Positions 18,515 to 27,876 of a stretch of DNA of 64,000 nt are shown in pieces. Each line of letters starts with the position of its first letter. Position 1 is the stretch's first letter. Made by a program: the position numbers and the translations under genes. The DNA comes from Pseudomonas vancouverensis (lineage in GTDB: Bacteria > Pseudomonadota > Gammaproteobacteria > Pseudomonadales > Pseudomonadaceae). The stretch spans positions 372,001 to 436,000 of the forward strand of contig NZ_RRZK01000002.1 of NCBI RefSeq assembly GCF_004348895.1, read 5' to 3'. A model generated the notes under the pieces. That model ran no database searches, had not been told where the DNA came from, and was given only the letters and a program-made list of their open reading frames with translations.

Positions 18515-18868
18515 TCAACCAGCCAGTTTGTGTACCGGGGCCCCGGACTCATGCACGGCTTGAATGGCCGACACTTCCCTGAAGGTATGGAAATCCAGGC
18601 TGTTGACCACCAGCTCTTGCACCAGCTCGGCGAAAATCTGCATCGCCGGGGTGCTGAAATACGCGGTCATGGCCTGTTGATGAGTCCAGAAACCGGAGAC
18701 CAGCCACAACTCCGGGTCGCACTGGGACTGCTGCAAGACAAAGTTCAGGCAGCCTGGCGCGTCGCGAGAAGGTTCGATCAGGGCACTGAGGCGTAAACCC
18801 AGCTCCGCTGAACGCCCGGCGCGCGCACGAACGAAGGCCATATGACTGACGGGGATGTGCTTTGACAT
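18515..18868 (-). CDS. Antibiotic biosynthesis monooxygenase (ABM) domain protein
   Basis: Protein of 117 residues with a ferredoxin-like ABM fold, seen in FVRARAGRSAELGLRLSALIEPSRDAPGCLNFVL, followed by ELWLVSGFWTHQQAMTAYFSTP. These are small cofactor-free oxygenases or quinol/haem-acting proteins, often dimers; the role here is unknown. The ATG at 18868 is chosen since GGGAGG lies eight bases upstream and homology begins just after. The 76-residue hypothetical gene follows on the same strand after 41 bases, so both may be co-transcribed. Confidence 0.87.
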   Translation of the reverse strand: MSKHIPVSHMAFVRARAGRSAELGLRLSALIEPSRDAPGCLNFVLQQSQCDPELWLVSGFWTHQQAMTAYFSTPAMQIFAELVQELVVNSLDFHTFREVSAIQAVHESGAPVHKLAG

Positions 18869-19206
18869 GTTCAACCCTCCCGGGGAGTCGCGTGGCAGCC
18901 GGGGGACGGGCTGCGACAGGATCAAAGGTTAAGGGCCGCCGCGTCTGGGTCGTTAGTCAATTTCTGCCGGCGCGTTGCACAATCCTGCGAAACTGCGCGC
19001 AGTGGATGTAACGGCCAGTCAAATCCTGTCATCGTTGCGTCACACGGGTTTCAAGCAAGTTTGCCCCATCAGGGGCCGTCATAGCGGCACCGTCGGTCGA
19101 GCCGGTGCAGAATCAGGCAAGCATTTGACAGGATGTGTCTACCACCGCCCATTGCACAAACTTATGCTTTGCCTCCATCACCCCTGCCTTGCCGAGGATG
19201 CCGCGC
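18869..19206. other. Divergent intergenic region
   Basis: About 340 bases between the divergent ABM gene and AraC regulator gene. A TTGACA hexamer at 19125-19130 has no good -10 partner at normal spacing. No gene, terminator or clear operator was seen. Promoters for both genes, possibly with regulator sites, must lie here. Confidence 0.4.
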
Positions 19207-20136
19207 ATGTCGTCTTTCGATCAAATTGAAGTGCCGCTGGACATCGACATGGAAAAGCAACGTGCGGAACTGGCGGCAATCATTCGCCGAAACACCGCCG
19301 AAGACGGCAACTATGCAACGGCCGTCGACTCGCTGTTCATGTCGCGCCACAGCAAATCCCACGACTTCAGCCCGGGCCTGGCGCAGCCGGCGCTGTGCAT
19401 CATGGCCCAGGGGCGCAAGGAAGTGCGGCTGGCGGACGAGTACTTCAACTACGACCCATTGCACTATCTGGTGGTCTCGGTATCGATGCCCTTGAGCGGG
19501 CGCATCGTCGACGTATCGGCAGAGGAGCCGATCCTGTCCCTGCGCCTGGACATCGACCCGACGGAAATCACCGCCTTGATCGCCGACGCAGGACCACTGG
19601 GCGTACCGACCCGGCCGACCGGGCGCGGCTTGTATGTCGAACGGCTCGACACCGCGATGCTCGATGCGGTGCTGCGCCTGGCGCGACTGCTCGACACCCC
19701 GAAGGACATTGCCATGCTCGCACCGTTGATCCGCCGGGAAATTCTCTATCGGTTGTTGCGCAGCAAACAGGGCCATCGTCTCTACGAGATTGCCGTTGCC
19801 AACAGTCAGAGCCATCGGGTCAGTCAGGCGATCAAATGGCTCAATGGCAACTTTGAGCAACCGTTGCGCATTGATGATCTGGCCAGGGAAGTGAACCTGA
19901 GCGTGTCGACCCTGCACCACCGGTTCAAGGCGATGACAGCCATGAGCCCGTTGCAGTATCAGAAGCAGTTGCGCCTGCAGGAAGCGCGGCGGTTGATGCT
20001 GGCCGAAGGGCTGGAGGCTTCGGCGGCAGGTTATCGCGTGGGGTATGAAAGCCCTTCGCAATTCAGCCGGGAGTACAGCCGTTTGTTCGGCGCGCCGCCG
20101 TTACGGGATCTGGCGCGGTTGCGGCTGTCGGTGTGA
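19207..20136 (+). CDS. AraC family transcriptional regulator
   Basis: Protein of 309 residues with an N-terminal AraC_N-type cupin domain (QPALCIMAQGRKEVRLADEYFNYDPLHYLVVSV) and a C-terminal double helix-turn-helix with DDLAREVNLSVSTLHHRFKAMTAMSPLQYQK and AGYRVGYESPSQFSREYSRLFGAPP. The ATG at 19207 has GAGG eleven bases upstream; ATG at 19198 is an alternative. It probably controls the divergent ABM monooxygenase gene or the nearby flavin reductase, which is inferred only from position. The effector is not known. Confidence 0.9.
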   Translation: MSSFDQIEVPLDIDMEKQRAELAAIIRRNTAEDGNYATAVDSLFMSRHSKSHDFSPGLAQPALCIMAQGRKEVRLADEYFNYDPLHYLVVSVSMPLSGRIVDVSAEEPILSLRLDIDPTEITALIADAGPLGVPTRPTGRGLYVERLDTAMLDAVLRLARLLDTPKDIAMLAPLIRREILYRLLRSKQGHRLYEIAVANSQSHRVSQAIKWLNGNFEQPLRIDDLAREVNLSVSTLHHRFKAMTAMSPLQYQKQLRLQEARRLMLAEGLEASAAGYRVGYESPSQFSREYSRLFGAPPLRDLARLRLSV

Positions 20137-20157
20137 GCGGGTTTCTTTGTAAACAGT

Positions 20158-20269
20158 GCCGGCCCCTTCGCGAGCAAGCTCGCTCCCACAGTTGATCGGT
20201 AGCGGTCACAGGTTTTGTGAACACTGGAGATCCAATGTAGAAGTGAGCCTGCTCGCGATCAGGGCCGGC
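20158..20269. repeat. REPIN downstream of the AraC gene
   Basis: Inverted units beginning GCCGGCCCCTTCGCGAGCAA at 20158 and ending CTCGCGATCAGGGCCGGC at 20269. It lies in the gap between convergent genes and may act as a bidirectional transcription barrier. Confidence 0.85.
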
Positions 20270-20285
20270 AAGGCCTACATCTGGG

Positions 20286-21341
20286 TCAGGCCCCGAGAAC
20301 CCGGCAAGCCTCCGCCGGCAAGGTCACCGACACCGGATTGCCAATGCTCAGACCAATGTCCTGACACGGCGTACTCAACGCGGTAAAGGTCACGCCGGAA
20401 CACTCCACCGTCGTCTCGATGGTCGCGCCGATATCGCGCACGAAGGTCACCTTGCCCAACAAGCGGTTGCCCGCCGTTGCCTGCGGCGCCGACAGCTGCA
20501 AATCTTCCGGACGAATCAGCATCTTCACCTTTTCACCTACCACAATGCTGCTGCAGATCGGCACTTGCAGGGCGTCACCGCCCGGCAAACCGACTTTGCC
20601 GTCACCCAGTGCCGTGGCCGGGAAGATGTTGCCCGAACCGATGAAGTCGGCGACGAATTCATTGGCCGGGTGCCGGTAGATTTCGATCGGCGTACCCACC
20701 TGCTGCACCTTGTGCTCACCCAGCACGACGACGATATCGGCCATGGTCATGGCTTCACGCTGATCGTGGGTGACCATGATGGTGGTGATGTTCAGGCGCT
20801 GTTGCAGTTGGCGGATCTCGACCTGCATCGACTCACGCAACTTGGCGTCGAGTGCCGACAGCGGCTCGTCGAGCAAGAGGATCTTCGGGTGCGAGGCAAT
20901 CGCCCGGGCAATCGCCACGCGCTGGCGCTGTCCACCGGACAACTTGGCCACCGGCCGGTTGATCATCGGCTGCAACTGAATCAGTTCCAGCAGTTCCACC
21001 ACCCGCGCCTGCTGATCGGCCTTGCTCACCCCACGCAGCTTCAGCGGATAGGCAATGTTCTCGCCCACGGTCATGTGCGGGAACAGCGCCAGGGACTGGA
21101 AGACCATGCCGAAGTTACGCAAGTGCGCCGGGGTGTTGCCGATGTCCTCGCCATCCAGGCGAATCTCGCCGCCGGTCAGGGTTTCCAGCCCGGCGATCAT
21201 GCGCAGCAGGGTGGTTTTGCCGCAGCCCGAAGGCCCGAGGAAACACACCAGCTTGCCTTCCGGCAAATGCAGGTTCACATCCTTTACCGCGCAGGCCGAG
21301 CCGTAATGTTTCTCGACGTTTTCCAGAATCAGACCAGTCAT
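20286..21341 (-). CDS. ABC transporter ATP-binding protein, PotA type
   Basis: Cytosolic ATPase of 351 residues that energises uptake with the two permeases upstream. Walker A GPSGCGKTT, signature LSGGQRQR, Walker B ILLLDEPLSALD and the H-loop MVTHDQREA are intact. The C-terminal 110 residues form a TOBE domain typical of polyamine, sulfate and iron importers. The ATG at 21341 has GAGGTG upstream, fifteen bases after the permease stop. The gene is last in an operon with two permeases and a binding protein. The substrate is probably a polyamine or amino-acid derivative, by family. Confidence 0.93.
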   Translation of the reverse strand: MTGLILENVEKHYGSACAVKDVNLHLPEGKLVCFLGPSGCGKTTLLRMIAGLETLTGGEIRLDGEDIGNTPAHLRNFGMVFQSLALFPHMTVGENIAYPLKLRGVSKADQQARVVELLELIQLQPMINRPVAKLSGGQRQRVAIARAIASHPKILLLDEPLSALDAKLRESMQVEIRQLQQRLNITTIMVTHDQREAMTMADIVVVLGEHKVQQVGTPIEIYRHPANEFVADFIGSGNIFPATALGDGKVGLPGGDALQVPICSSIVVGEKVKMLIRPEDLQLSAPQATAGNRLLGKVTFVRDIGATIETTVECSGVTFTALSTPCQDIGLSIGNPVSVTLPAEACRVLGA

Positions 21342-21356
21342 GTTGCACCTCAAGAA

Positions 21357-22205
21357 TCAGAACGAAACGCCGCCTTCGCCAACCAACTTTTCAAGCGCCC
21401 AGATCAGGACGAAGTCGATCAGCACGATCAGCACGGCAAACGAGAAAACGGTTGGATCGAGCGAAGACACGGTGCGGCTGTACATCCAGATCGGCACGGT
21501 CATGACGTCGATGGTGTAGAGGAAATAGGTCACGGTGAATTCGTTGAACGAGACGATAAACGCCAGCAGCATGCCCGCCAGAATCCCCGACTTCATCAGC
21601 GGTACCACCACGTCGACAATCGCCCGCATCGGTGACGCGCCGAGCATCTGCGCGGCCTCCTCCACTTCGGTGCCGATGGACAGCATGGCCGCCGTGCAGT
21701 TCTTCACCACGAACGGCAAGGCCAGGATCACGTGGGCGATCACCAGTCGCGAAGTGGTCATGTGGAACGGCAGGCTGTCGAACACCAGCAGCAGGGCCAG
21801 GCCCAATACCACCATCGGGAACACCAGCGGCAACGACATCAACTGCATTGCCACGGCCTTGCCGCGAAATTCACAGCGGGTCAGCGCATAGGCGGCGGGC
21901 ACCGCGATCAGCGTGGCAAACACCATGGTCAGGCACGACACCAGCAGGCTGGTGGTCATGGCCTGGCCAAGGCTCAGCACATCGCTCGCATCCGGCGAGA
22001 CGAAAGTGTGCCAGGCCGCCTTGTACCATTGCAGGCTGTAGCTGCTCGGCGGGAAGTCGAGGTTCGACGCGCCGCTGAACGACATCACGATCATGGTCAG
22101 GATCGGCAACACCGCCAGCAGCAGGATGAAGCCCGAGAGGATGCCGGCAAACTTGCCGGTTTCACCCGGCAGCAGCGACAGGCGCTTCTTGGTCAGGGTA
22201 CTCAT
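21357..22205 (-). CDS. ABC transporter permease, PotC type
   Basis: Inner-membrane permease of 282 residues with six predicted helices. The EAA loop is visible as EEAAQMLGASPMRAIVDVVVPLMKSGIL, which docks with the ATPase. The start overlaps the stop of the preceding permease gene by four bases (ATGA). It forms the heterodimeric channel with that permease. Family resemblance is to spermidine/putrescine and related importers. Confidence 0.92.
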   Translation of the reverse strand: MSTLTKKRLSLLPGETGKFAGILSGFILLLAVLPILTMIVMSFSGASNLDFPPSSYSLQWYKAAWHTFVSPDASDVLSLGQAMTTSLLVSCLTMVFATLIAVPAAYALTRCEFRGKAVAMQLMSLPLVFPMVVLGLALLLVFDSLPFHMTTSRLVIAHVILALPFVVKNCTAAMLSIGTEVEEAAQMLGASPMRAIVDVVVPLMKSGILAGMLLAFIVSFNEFTVTYFLYTIDVMTVPIWMYSRTVSSLDPTVFSFAVLIVLIDFVLIWALEKLVGEGGVSF

Positions 22206-23110
22206 TGCGAAGCCTCCAGCAGACGGCGACGACGGCCGGTGATGTATTCGGACAAGGTCATGATCGCCAGGGTCGTGACAATCAGCACCACACCGGCAGC
22301 AGACGCCGCAGGCCAGTTCATCAACGGGGCGATCTGGTCATGCACCATCACCGCCAACATCGGCACGCGCCGGCCACCGAGCAGCAAGGGCACCACGAAA
22401 CTGCTGGCGTTGTAGGCGAACACCAGGGTCGCGCCGGTGATGATGCCGGGCAGGCTCATCGGCAACACCACCTGGCGGAACACCTGGAAGCGACTGGCGC
22501 CCAGGGTGGCCGCCGCCTCTTCGTAGCTGCGGGCGACGCCGCGCATGGCGCTGGCGATCGGCAACACGGCCAACGGGAAAGCGGTTTGCACCAGGCCCAT
22601 CAGCACGCCGTTCTGGTTGTACAGCAGCATGATCGGACGCTTGATCAGCCCCAGGCCCATCAGCGCCTGGTTGAGCATGCCGCCGGGGCCGAGGATCACC
22701 AGCCAGCCGTAGCTTTGCAGCAGCAGGTTGACCAGCAAGGGCAGCAACACCGCCGCAAGAAAGATCCGCCGTACGAAGGGCGAGGTCAGGCGCGACATGG
22801 TGTAGGCCACCGGGATCGCCAGCAGCACGGCAATCACCGCACTGATCAGCGCCAGGCGCAGGGTCAGCATCAGCGACTTGAGGTAATAGGGTTCGAGCAA
22901 TTGGGCATAGCTGGCCAGGCTGAACCCGGACCACTCGGCGCCCTTGGTGCCCACACTCATGCGCAGCACCAGCAGGCTGGCGGCGATCAGCACACCGAGG
23001 AACAGCATCGACGGCGACAGGAAAAACCAGGCGCGCGCCGTCGGCGAAACACCGCGGTTGGCGCGCACGGGGGCGACACTCACCGGATGGGTCAGAGGTT
23101 GGTGTTCCAT
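22202..23110 (-). CDS. ABC transporter permease, PotB type
   Basis: Inner-membrane permease of 302 residues with six helices and an EAA loop, YEEAAATLGASRFQVFRQVVLPMSLPGI. The ATG at 23110 is taken because the hydrophobic start and family homology follow it; the longer frame to 23209 runs through a REP unit and is rejected. It follows the binding-protein gene after a 200-base spacer filled by a REPIN. Confidence 0.92.
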   Translation of the reverse strand: MEHQPLTHPVSVAPVRANRGVSPTARAWFFLSPSMLFLGVLIAASLLVLRMSVGTKGAEWSGFSLASYAQLLEPYYLKSLMLTLRLALISAVIAVLLAIPVAYTMSRLTSPFVRRIFLAAVLLPLLVNLLLQSYGWLVILGPGGMLNQALMGLGLIKRPIMLLYNQNGVLMGLVQTAFPLAVLPIASAMRGVARSYEEAAATLGASRFQVFRQVVLPMSLPGIITGATLVFAYNASSFVVPLLLGGRRVPMLAVMVHDQIAPLMNWPAASAAGVVLIVTTLAIMTLSEYITGRRRRLLEASQ

Positions 23111-23160
23111 AGCAAAGGTCTCGTCAATGGAAAGCGGGACGACTGTGATTCGGCAAAACC

Positions 23161-23291
23161 TGTGGCGAGGGAGCTTGCTCCCGCTGGGTCGCGAAGCGGC
23201 CCCAATCAATCACCGCGTGAATCCAGATAGATCGCGGTGCCTGGTGTTGCGGCTGCTGCGCAGCCGAGCGGGAGCAAGCTCCCTCGCCACA
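23161..23291. repeat. REPIN inside the ABC operon
   Basis: REP unit TGTGGCGAGGGAGCTTGCTC at 23161-23183 and its inverted copy at 23269-23291. It sits between the binding-protein stop (23314) and the permease start (23110), all on the minus strand, so the message would carry a large stem structure between these cistrons. Confidence 0.9.
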
Positions 23292-23313
23292 AAAGAGCTG
23301 TGAATCTCAGAAA

Positions 23314-24417
23314 TCAGGAAGAAAAGATTTCCGTGTAACGACGAATCCATTGGTCATGCACGGTGGCCAGGAAGGCGTTGTCGTGCATGATCGCCTTCTC
23401 GGCAATCTGCTCCGGCGTGAGGATGTACGGGCTCTTGCGCGCTTCGGCGGAGATGATCGCCTTGGCGTTGACCGGACCGTTGTAGATGTCCTCAGCCATC
23501 TTGCCCTGCACCAGCGGGTCAAGGGAGTGGTTGATGAAGGCGTAGGCCATGTCGGTGTCGCCCGGACGGTTCTTCGGCATCACCGACTGCATCAGGTCGG
23601 TGTAGAAACCTTCCTTCATGCCGAAGGTGGCGCTCAGGCCGTAGTTCGGGTCGCGGATCTGTTTCGGGAAGAAGGCCGGGGCGTACAGGCCACCCATGTC
23701 CAGGGAACCGGTGCGGAACAGCTCGGCGATCTGGTTCGGGTTCTCGCCCAGGGTCACCACGCGATCCTTCAGCTCGGCGAGTTTCTTGAAGCCAGGCTCG
23801 ATATTGTGCTCGTCACCACCGGCCAGTTTGGCGGCGATGATGATCAGGTCCATGGCCTCGGTCCAGTTCGGCGGCGGCAGGAAGATGTTCGGTGCCGCCT
23901 CGGCGTCCCACAGGGAGGCGTAGCTGGTCGGCGCTTCTTTCTGGGTGCGGGTGCTGTAGACCAGGCTGTTGCACCACAGCAGGTAACCGATGCCGTGGCC
24001 GTTGGCGCCGGTGCGGTATTTCTCCGGCACGTCGACGATGTTGGGGATGCGATTGAGGTCGGGTTTTTCGAGGAGGTTGGCGGCGGCCAGACCTTCGGCG
24101 CCGACACCGGCCAAAGTAATGATGTCGTACTGCGGACGATCACCACCGGCCTTGAGTTTGGCGACCATCTCCGAGGTACTGCCGGTGCGGTCGGCGATGA
24201 CCTTGCAGCCGTACTTGTCTTCGAAGGTTGCCGCGATGTTGCGCAGTGCGGCCAGCCCGGTGTCATCGGACCAGGTCAGCAGACGCAGGGTCTTGCCGGC
24301 AAAACGTGTGTCACTGGCATTAGCCTTGATGAACGGCATGCTCATCGCCGCTGCTGCCACCGAGGCTACGCCTACGGTCTTGATGAATTGACGCCTGTTC
24401 AGATCATGCTCGCCCAT
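23314..24417 (-). CDS. ABC transporter substrate-binding protein (family 1, Tat signal)
   Basis: Periplasmic binding protein of 367 residues for the adjacent PotABC-like importer. The signal peptide has a twin-arginine motif NRRQFIKT and an AAA-rich core ending near KANA, so export by Tat is likely. The mature part is a PotD/SBP family 1 fold (LRLLTWSDDTG; YDIITLAGVGAEGLAA; YLLWCNSLVYS). The ATG at 24417 has GGGAG eight bases upstream; upstream in-frame residues are not protein-like. It is the first gene of the transport part and follows the aldehyde dehydrogenase gene by about 215 bases. Confidence 0.92.
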   Translation of the reverse strand: MGEHDLNRRQFIKTVGVASVAAAAMSMPFIKANASDTRFAGKTLRLLTWSDDTGLAALRNIAATFEDKYGCKVIADRTGSTSEMVAKLKAGGDRPQYDIITLAGVGAEGLAAANLLEKPDLNRIPNIVDVPEKYRTGANGHGIGYLLWCNSLVYSTRTQKEAPTSYASLWDAEAAPNIFLPPPNWTEAMDLIIIAAKLAGGDEHNIEPGFKKLAELKDRVVTLGENPNQIAELFRTGSLDMGGLYAPAFFPKQIRDPNYGLSATFGMKEGFYTDLMQSVMPKNRPGDTDMAYAFINHSLDPLVQGKMAEDIYNGPVNAKAIISAEARKSPYILTPEQIAEKAIMHDNAFLATVHDQWIRRYTEIFSS

Positions 24418-24589
24418 AACGGACTCCCTTTGTTTTTGTAGGTATAAGGCAGGTCGAAACTGTTGCATCCGCGCGGCTGGATCAGCATTTCCCCCCGTAT
24501 TTTCGGGGCTTTGCCGAACCAGCTGGCTCATCCTGAGGTCGTGTAAAACCTCTGACTATCGATAAAAACTCATTGAAGCCATGACGCCG

Positions 24590-24616
24590 GCGCATGCCTC
24601 ATCGGGAGGCATGCGC
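24590..24616. terminator. Hairpin between aldehyde dehydrogenase and transporter genes
   Basis: Perfect 11-bp stem GCGCATGCCTC with an ATCGG loop. It lies 18 bases beyond the aldehyde dehydrogenase stop on the minus strand. The T run is on the plus-strand side, so for minus-strand transcription it lacks a tail and may only attenuate or protect the message. Confidence 0.5.
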
Positions 24617-24633
24617 ACACCTTTTTCGTGCCG

Positions 24634-26082
24634 TCAGACGGCGCGAATCACGTGTTTGATTTCCTGGAATGCCTGCAAGCCCCACGGCCCCAATTCGCGG
24701 CCGATGCTGCTCTGCTTGTAACCACCCCAGGCGGTCTGCGGGAAGATCACCTGCGGTGCATTGATCCACACCAGGCCCGCCTGCAAGGCGTTGGCGACAC
24801 GGTCAGCGGTCTCGGCATTGCGCGTGACTACGCTTGCGACCAGACCGAACTGGCTGTCGTTGGCCAGGGCAATCGCCTCGGCTTCGGAAGCGAAACTGCG
24901 CACGCAGATCACCGGGCCGAAAATCTCCTCGTTCCACAGCGCACTGCTCTGGGGCACGTCAGTGAACACCGTCGGCTGCAAGAAATAACCGCGCGGCAAA
25001 TGCGCCGGGCGATTACCGCCGCACACCAGTCGGGCGCCAGCACTCAGACCACGATCGATATGGCCCAGCACGCGCTGGTATTGCGCCTGGTTGACCAGTG
25101 CGCCCATTTCCACGTCCGGATCGAACGGGTCGGCGACGCGAATGGCTTCGGCACGAGCCTTCACTCGAGTCAGGAATTCATCGGCCAGTTCATCGGCAAC
25201 CAGCACGCGGCTGGTGGCGGAGCACATTTGTCCGGCGTTGAAGAAACCACCACCGCAGGCCACGTCCACCGCCAGGTCGAGATCGGCATCCGCCAGCACC
25301 AACAGCGAAGATTTGCCACCCAGCTCCAGGCTCACGCCCTTGACCGTTTCCGCCGCCCGCTGCATGACTTGCACGCCGACCGCGTTGCTGCCGGTGAACG
25401 ACACCTTGGCGATGCGCGGGTCCGCCGAGAGTGGCGCGCCCACGGCCAAACCGGTACCGCACACCAGGTTGAACACGCCGGCCGGTACACCGGCCTCAGC
25501 GATGATGGTTGCCAGTTCCAGCTCCGGCAGCGGCGTCACTTCCGACGGCTTGAGCACCACGCAGCAACCGGCGGCCAGGGCCGGGGCGAGTTTCCATGCG
25601 GTGGTGACCATGGGAAAGTTCCACGGCACGATCAGGCCGACCACACCGCACGGCTCGCGGCGCAGGCGTGCGCTGAAATCGTCGGTGGGCAGCTCGACAG
25701 TGCTGTCCTGTTTGGCGTCCAGGCCTTCGGCGAGACCGGCGTAGTACTCGAACGTGGCGATCACATCGTCGACGTCAATGGTCGCTTCGAACTGTGGCTT
25801 GCCGTTGTTGCTCGATTGCAGGTGCATCAGTTTTTCGCGATTGGCCTGCACGCCAGCTGCGATCTTGCGCAGAATCGCACCACGTTCGGCGCCGGTGGTT
25901 TTCGACCAGTCGGCGAACGCTTTGGTCGCGGCACCGACAGCTTGATCGACCGCATGTTCGTCACCGCCATTGACCGTGGTCAGCAGCGCTTCGGTCGCCG
26001 GGTTGATCACCCGCAGGTGTTCATTGCCGGCCGACCATTGGCCATTGATGTACAGGCCGTCGAGGTTGGTTGGGAAACTCAT
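24634..26082 (-). CDS. NAD(P)-dependent aldehyde dehydrogenase
   Basis: Oxidises an aldehyde to the acid; 482 residues, the usual length. Catalytic and cofactor motifs are intact: VPWNFPMVTTAWK, FTGSNAVG, the general base in VSLELGGKSS and the nucleophile in FNAGQMCSATSR. The class resembles betaine- and aminobutyraldehyde dehydrogenases. The ATG overlaps the stop of the decarboxylase gene (ATGA), so the two enzymes are coupled: the decarboxylase would make an aldehyde from a 2-oxo acid and this enzyme would oxidise it. If the decarboxylase is AruI-like, the product would be 4-guanidinobutyrate. Confidence 0.93.
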   Translation of the reverse strand: MSFPTNLDGLYINGQWSAGNEHLRVINPATEALLTTVNGGDEHAVDQAVGAATKAFADWSKTTGAERGAILRKIAAGVQANREKLMHLQSSNNGKPQFEATIDVDDVIATFEYYAGLAEGLDAKQDSTVELPTDDFSARLRREPCGVVGLIVPWNFPMVTTAWKLAPALAAGCCVVLKPSEVTPLPELELATIIAEAGVPAGVFNLVCGTGLAVGAPLSADPRIAKVSFTGSNAVGVQVMQRAAETVKGVSLELGGKSSLLVLADADLDLAVDVACGGGFFNAGQMCSATSRVLVADELADEFLTRVKARAEAIRVADPFDPDVEMGALVNQAQYQRVLGHIDRGLSAGARLVCGGNRPAHLPRGYFLQPTVFTDVPQSSALWNEEIFGPVICVRSFASEAEAIALANDSQFGLVASVVTRNAETADRVANALQAGLVWINAPQVIFPQTAWGGYKQSSIGRELGPWGLQAFQEIKHVIRAV

Positions 26083-27716
26083 TTCGACACCGCCTTCATC
26101 CACTCGCGCTGGTCGATTTCAATCAGGGTCGGGCCCTGACGATCCGAGGCCGCACGCAGTGCGCCACGCAGTTGCTCGACGCCGCTGACCGCTTCGGCGG
26201 CGCATCCCAGGGCCTTGGCAACACCGATGAAGTCCGGGGTGTAGATGTCCACGCCCACTGGCTCGATGGCGCGGTTGACCATGTATTTCTTGATCTCTTC
26301 GTAACCCTGGTTATTCCACAGCAGCACGATCACCGGGGTGCGCGCTTCGACGGCGCTGGCCAGTTCCGGCAGGGTGAATTGCAGACCGCCGTCGCCGATC
26401 AGGCACACCACTGGCGGACGCGTGCCGTTTTCGGCGCTGCCGCCGAGCCAGGCGCCAATCGCCGCCGGCAGTGCGTAACCGAGGGTGCCGTAGCCGGTGG
26501 ACGAGTTGAACCAGCGACGCGGACGCTCCGGGTTGAAGGTCAGGTTGCCGGTGTACACCGGTTGCGTGGAGTCGCCGACGAACACCGCATTCGGCAGTTC
26601 GTGCAGCACGGTTTCGAGGAAGCGGGTCTGGGCCAGGGTTGGCGCATCCCAGGTGGTGGCCAGTTCTTCGCGCAAACGCGCGGCACGCACCTGGCCCCAA
26701 TCGTTGCGACGTTCAGCCAGCGATTTGTGCGACAGCGCACTGAGCAAGGCTTGTGCAGCGTTGCGCGAATCAGCTACCAGAGCTACGTGCGGCGGGTAGT
26801 TGCGCACGGTCTGGTCCGGGTCGATGTCGATGCGCAGCAGCTTGCCGGGAATCTCGAAACCACCGGCGAAGGTCACATCGTAATCGGTCTCGGCCAGTTC
26901 GGTGCCGATGGCCAGCACCACGTCAGCTTCAGCGACCAATGCGCGAGTGGCGACCAGGCTCTGGGTCGAGCCGATCAGCAGCGGGTGAGCGGACTCCAGC
27001 ATGCCCTTGGCGTTGATGGTCAGCGCGACCGGAGCGTCCAGCAGTTCGGCCAGTTCGGTCAGCTCGGCAGCGGCATCGATGGCACCGCCACCGGCGAGGA
27101 TCAGCGGACGCTGGGCGCCAGCGAGCAATTCGGTCATGCGCGAAACAGCGCTCGGCGAAGCGCCGGCGCGGTCGATATTGACCGGCAGGCTGGCGAGCAG
27201 GTCATCCGCCTCTTCCACCAGCACGTCCAACGGAATTTCGATGTGCACCGGACGCGGACGACCGGCCTGGAACAGCGCGAAAGCACGGGCCAGTACGACC
27301 GGCAACTCCGCCGCCGACATCAGGGTGTGGGAAAACGCGGCAACGCCTGCACACAGCGCGCTCTGGTTCGGCAGCTCATGCAGCTTGCCGCGACCGCCGC
27401 CCAACTGGCTGCGCGATTGCACGCTGGAGATCACCAGCATCGGGATCGAATCAGCGTAGGCCTGGCCCATGGCGGTGGTGATGTTGGTCATGCCGGGGCC
27501 GGTGATGATGAAGCACACACCCGGCTTGCCGCTGGTGCGGGCGTAGCCGTCGGCCATGAAGCCGGCGCCTTGTTCATGACGAGGGGTGACGTGGTTGATG
27601 CTCGAACGGGCCAGCCCGCGATACAGCTCCACGGTGTGAACCCCGGGAATGCCGAACACCTGCTCGACCCCGTAGTTTTCGAGTAACTTGACCAATACTT
27701 CGCCGCACGTCGCCAT
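26079..27716 (-). CDS. ThDP-dependent 2-oxoacid decarboxylase, 5-guanidino-2-oxopentanoate decarboxylase-like
   Basis: Acetolactate-synthase-fold enzyme of 545 residues. The N-terminal Pyr domain has the ThDP-activating Glu48 in RHEQGAGFMADGYAR. The C-terminal PP domain has the metal/ThDP motif from GDG (441-443) to NN (468-469). The sequence resembles, from memory, P. aeruginosa AruI through GIPGVHTVELYRGL and GQAYADSIPMLVISSV, so it may decarboxylate the 2-oxo acid of arginine. Acetolactate synthase itself is less likely because no small subunit is present. The ATG has AAGGG upstream. It is first in a minus-strand operon and divergent from a LysR gene. Confidence 0.82.
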   Translation of the reverse strand: MATCGEVLVKLLENYGVEQVFGIPGVHTVELYRGLARSSINHVTPRHEQGAGFMADGYARTSGKPGVCFIITGPGMTNITTAMGQAYADSIPMLVISSVQSRSQLGGGRGKLHELPNQSALCAGVAAFSHTLMSAAELPVVLARAFALFQAGRPRPVHIEIPLDVLVEEADDLLASLPVNIDRAGASPSAVSRMTELLAGAQRPLILAGGGAIDAAAELTELAELLDAPVALTINAKGMLESAHPLLIGSTQSLVATRALVAEADVVLAIGTELAETDYDVTFAGGFEIPGKLLRIDIDPDQTVRNYPPHVALVADSRNAAQALLSALSHKSLAERRNDWGQVRAARLREELATTWDAPTLAQTRFLETVLHELPNAVFVGDSTQPVYTGNLTFNPERPRRWFNSSTGYGTLGYALPAAIGAWLGGSAENGTRPPVVCLIGDGGLQFTLPELASAVEARTPVIVLLWNNQGYEEIKKYMVNRAIEPVGVDIYTPDFIGVAKALGCAAEAVSGVEQLRGALRAASDRQGPTLIEIDQREWMKAVSK

Positions 27717-27876
27717 GTGAATTGCCCTTCTTGTTCGTTTGAGACGCCGGGCATGCGCTGTGTTTATGATGGATTGGCAGGCCCGGGAATGGCCTCATTG
27801 GAACGGGCGACACGTAGCCGCAACAATGGATAAAAAGTCATACTAGCCATGTCCTCACGTCATACCTTGGATCTCC

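Noticed and set aside
19125-19170. Sigma-70 promoter for the AraC gene using TTGACA
   Set aside because: No -10 hexamer at normal spacing was found.
26079-27716. Acetolactate synthase large subunit (ilvB/ilvG)
   Set aside because: No regulatory subunit or other ilv genes adjoin, and the overlap with an aldehyde dehydrogenase gene fits a decarboxylase better.
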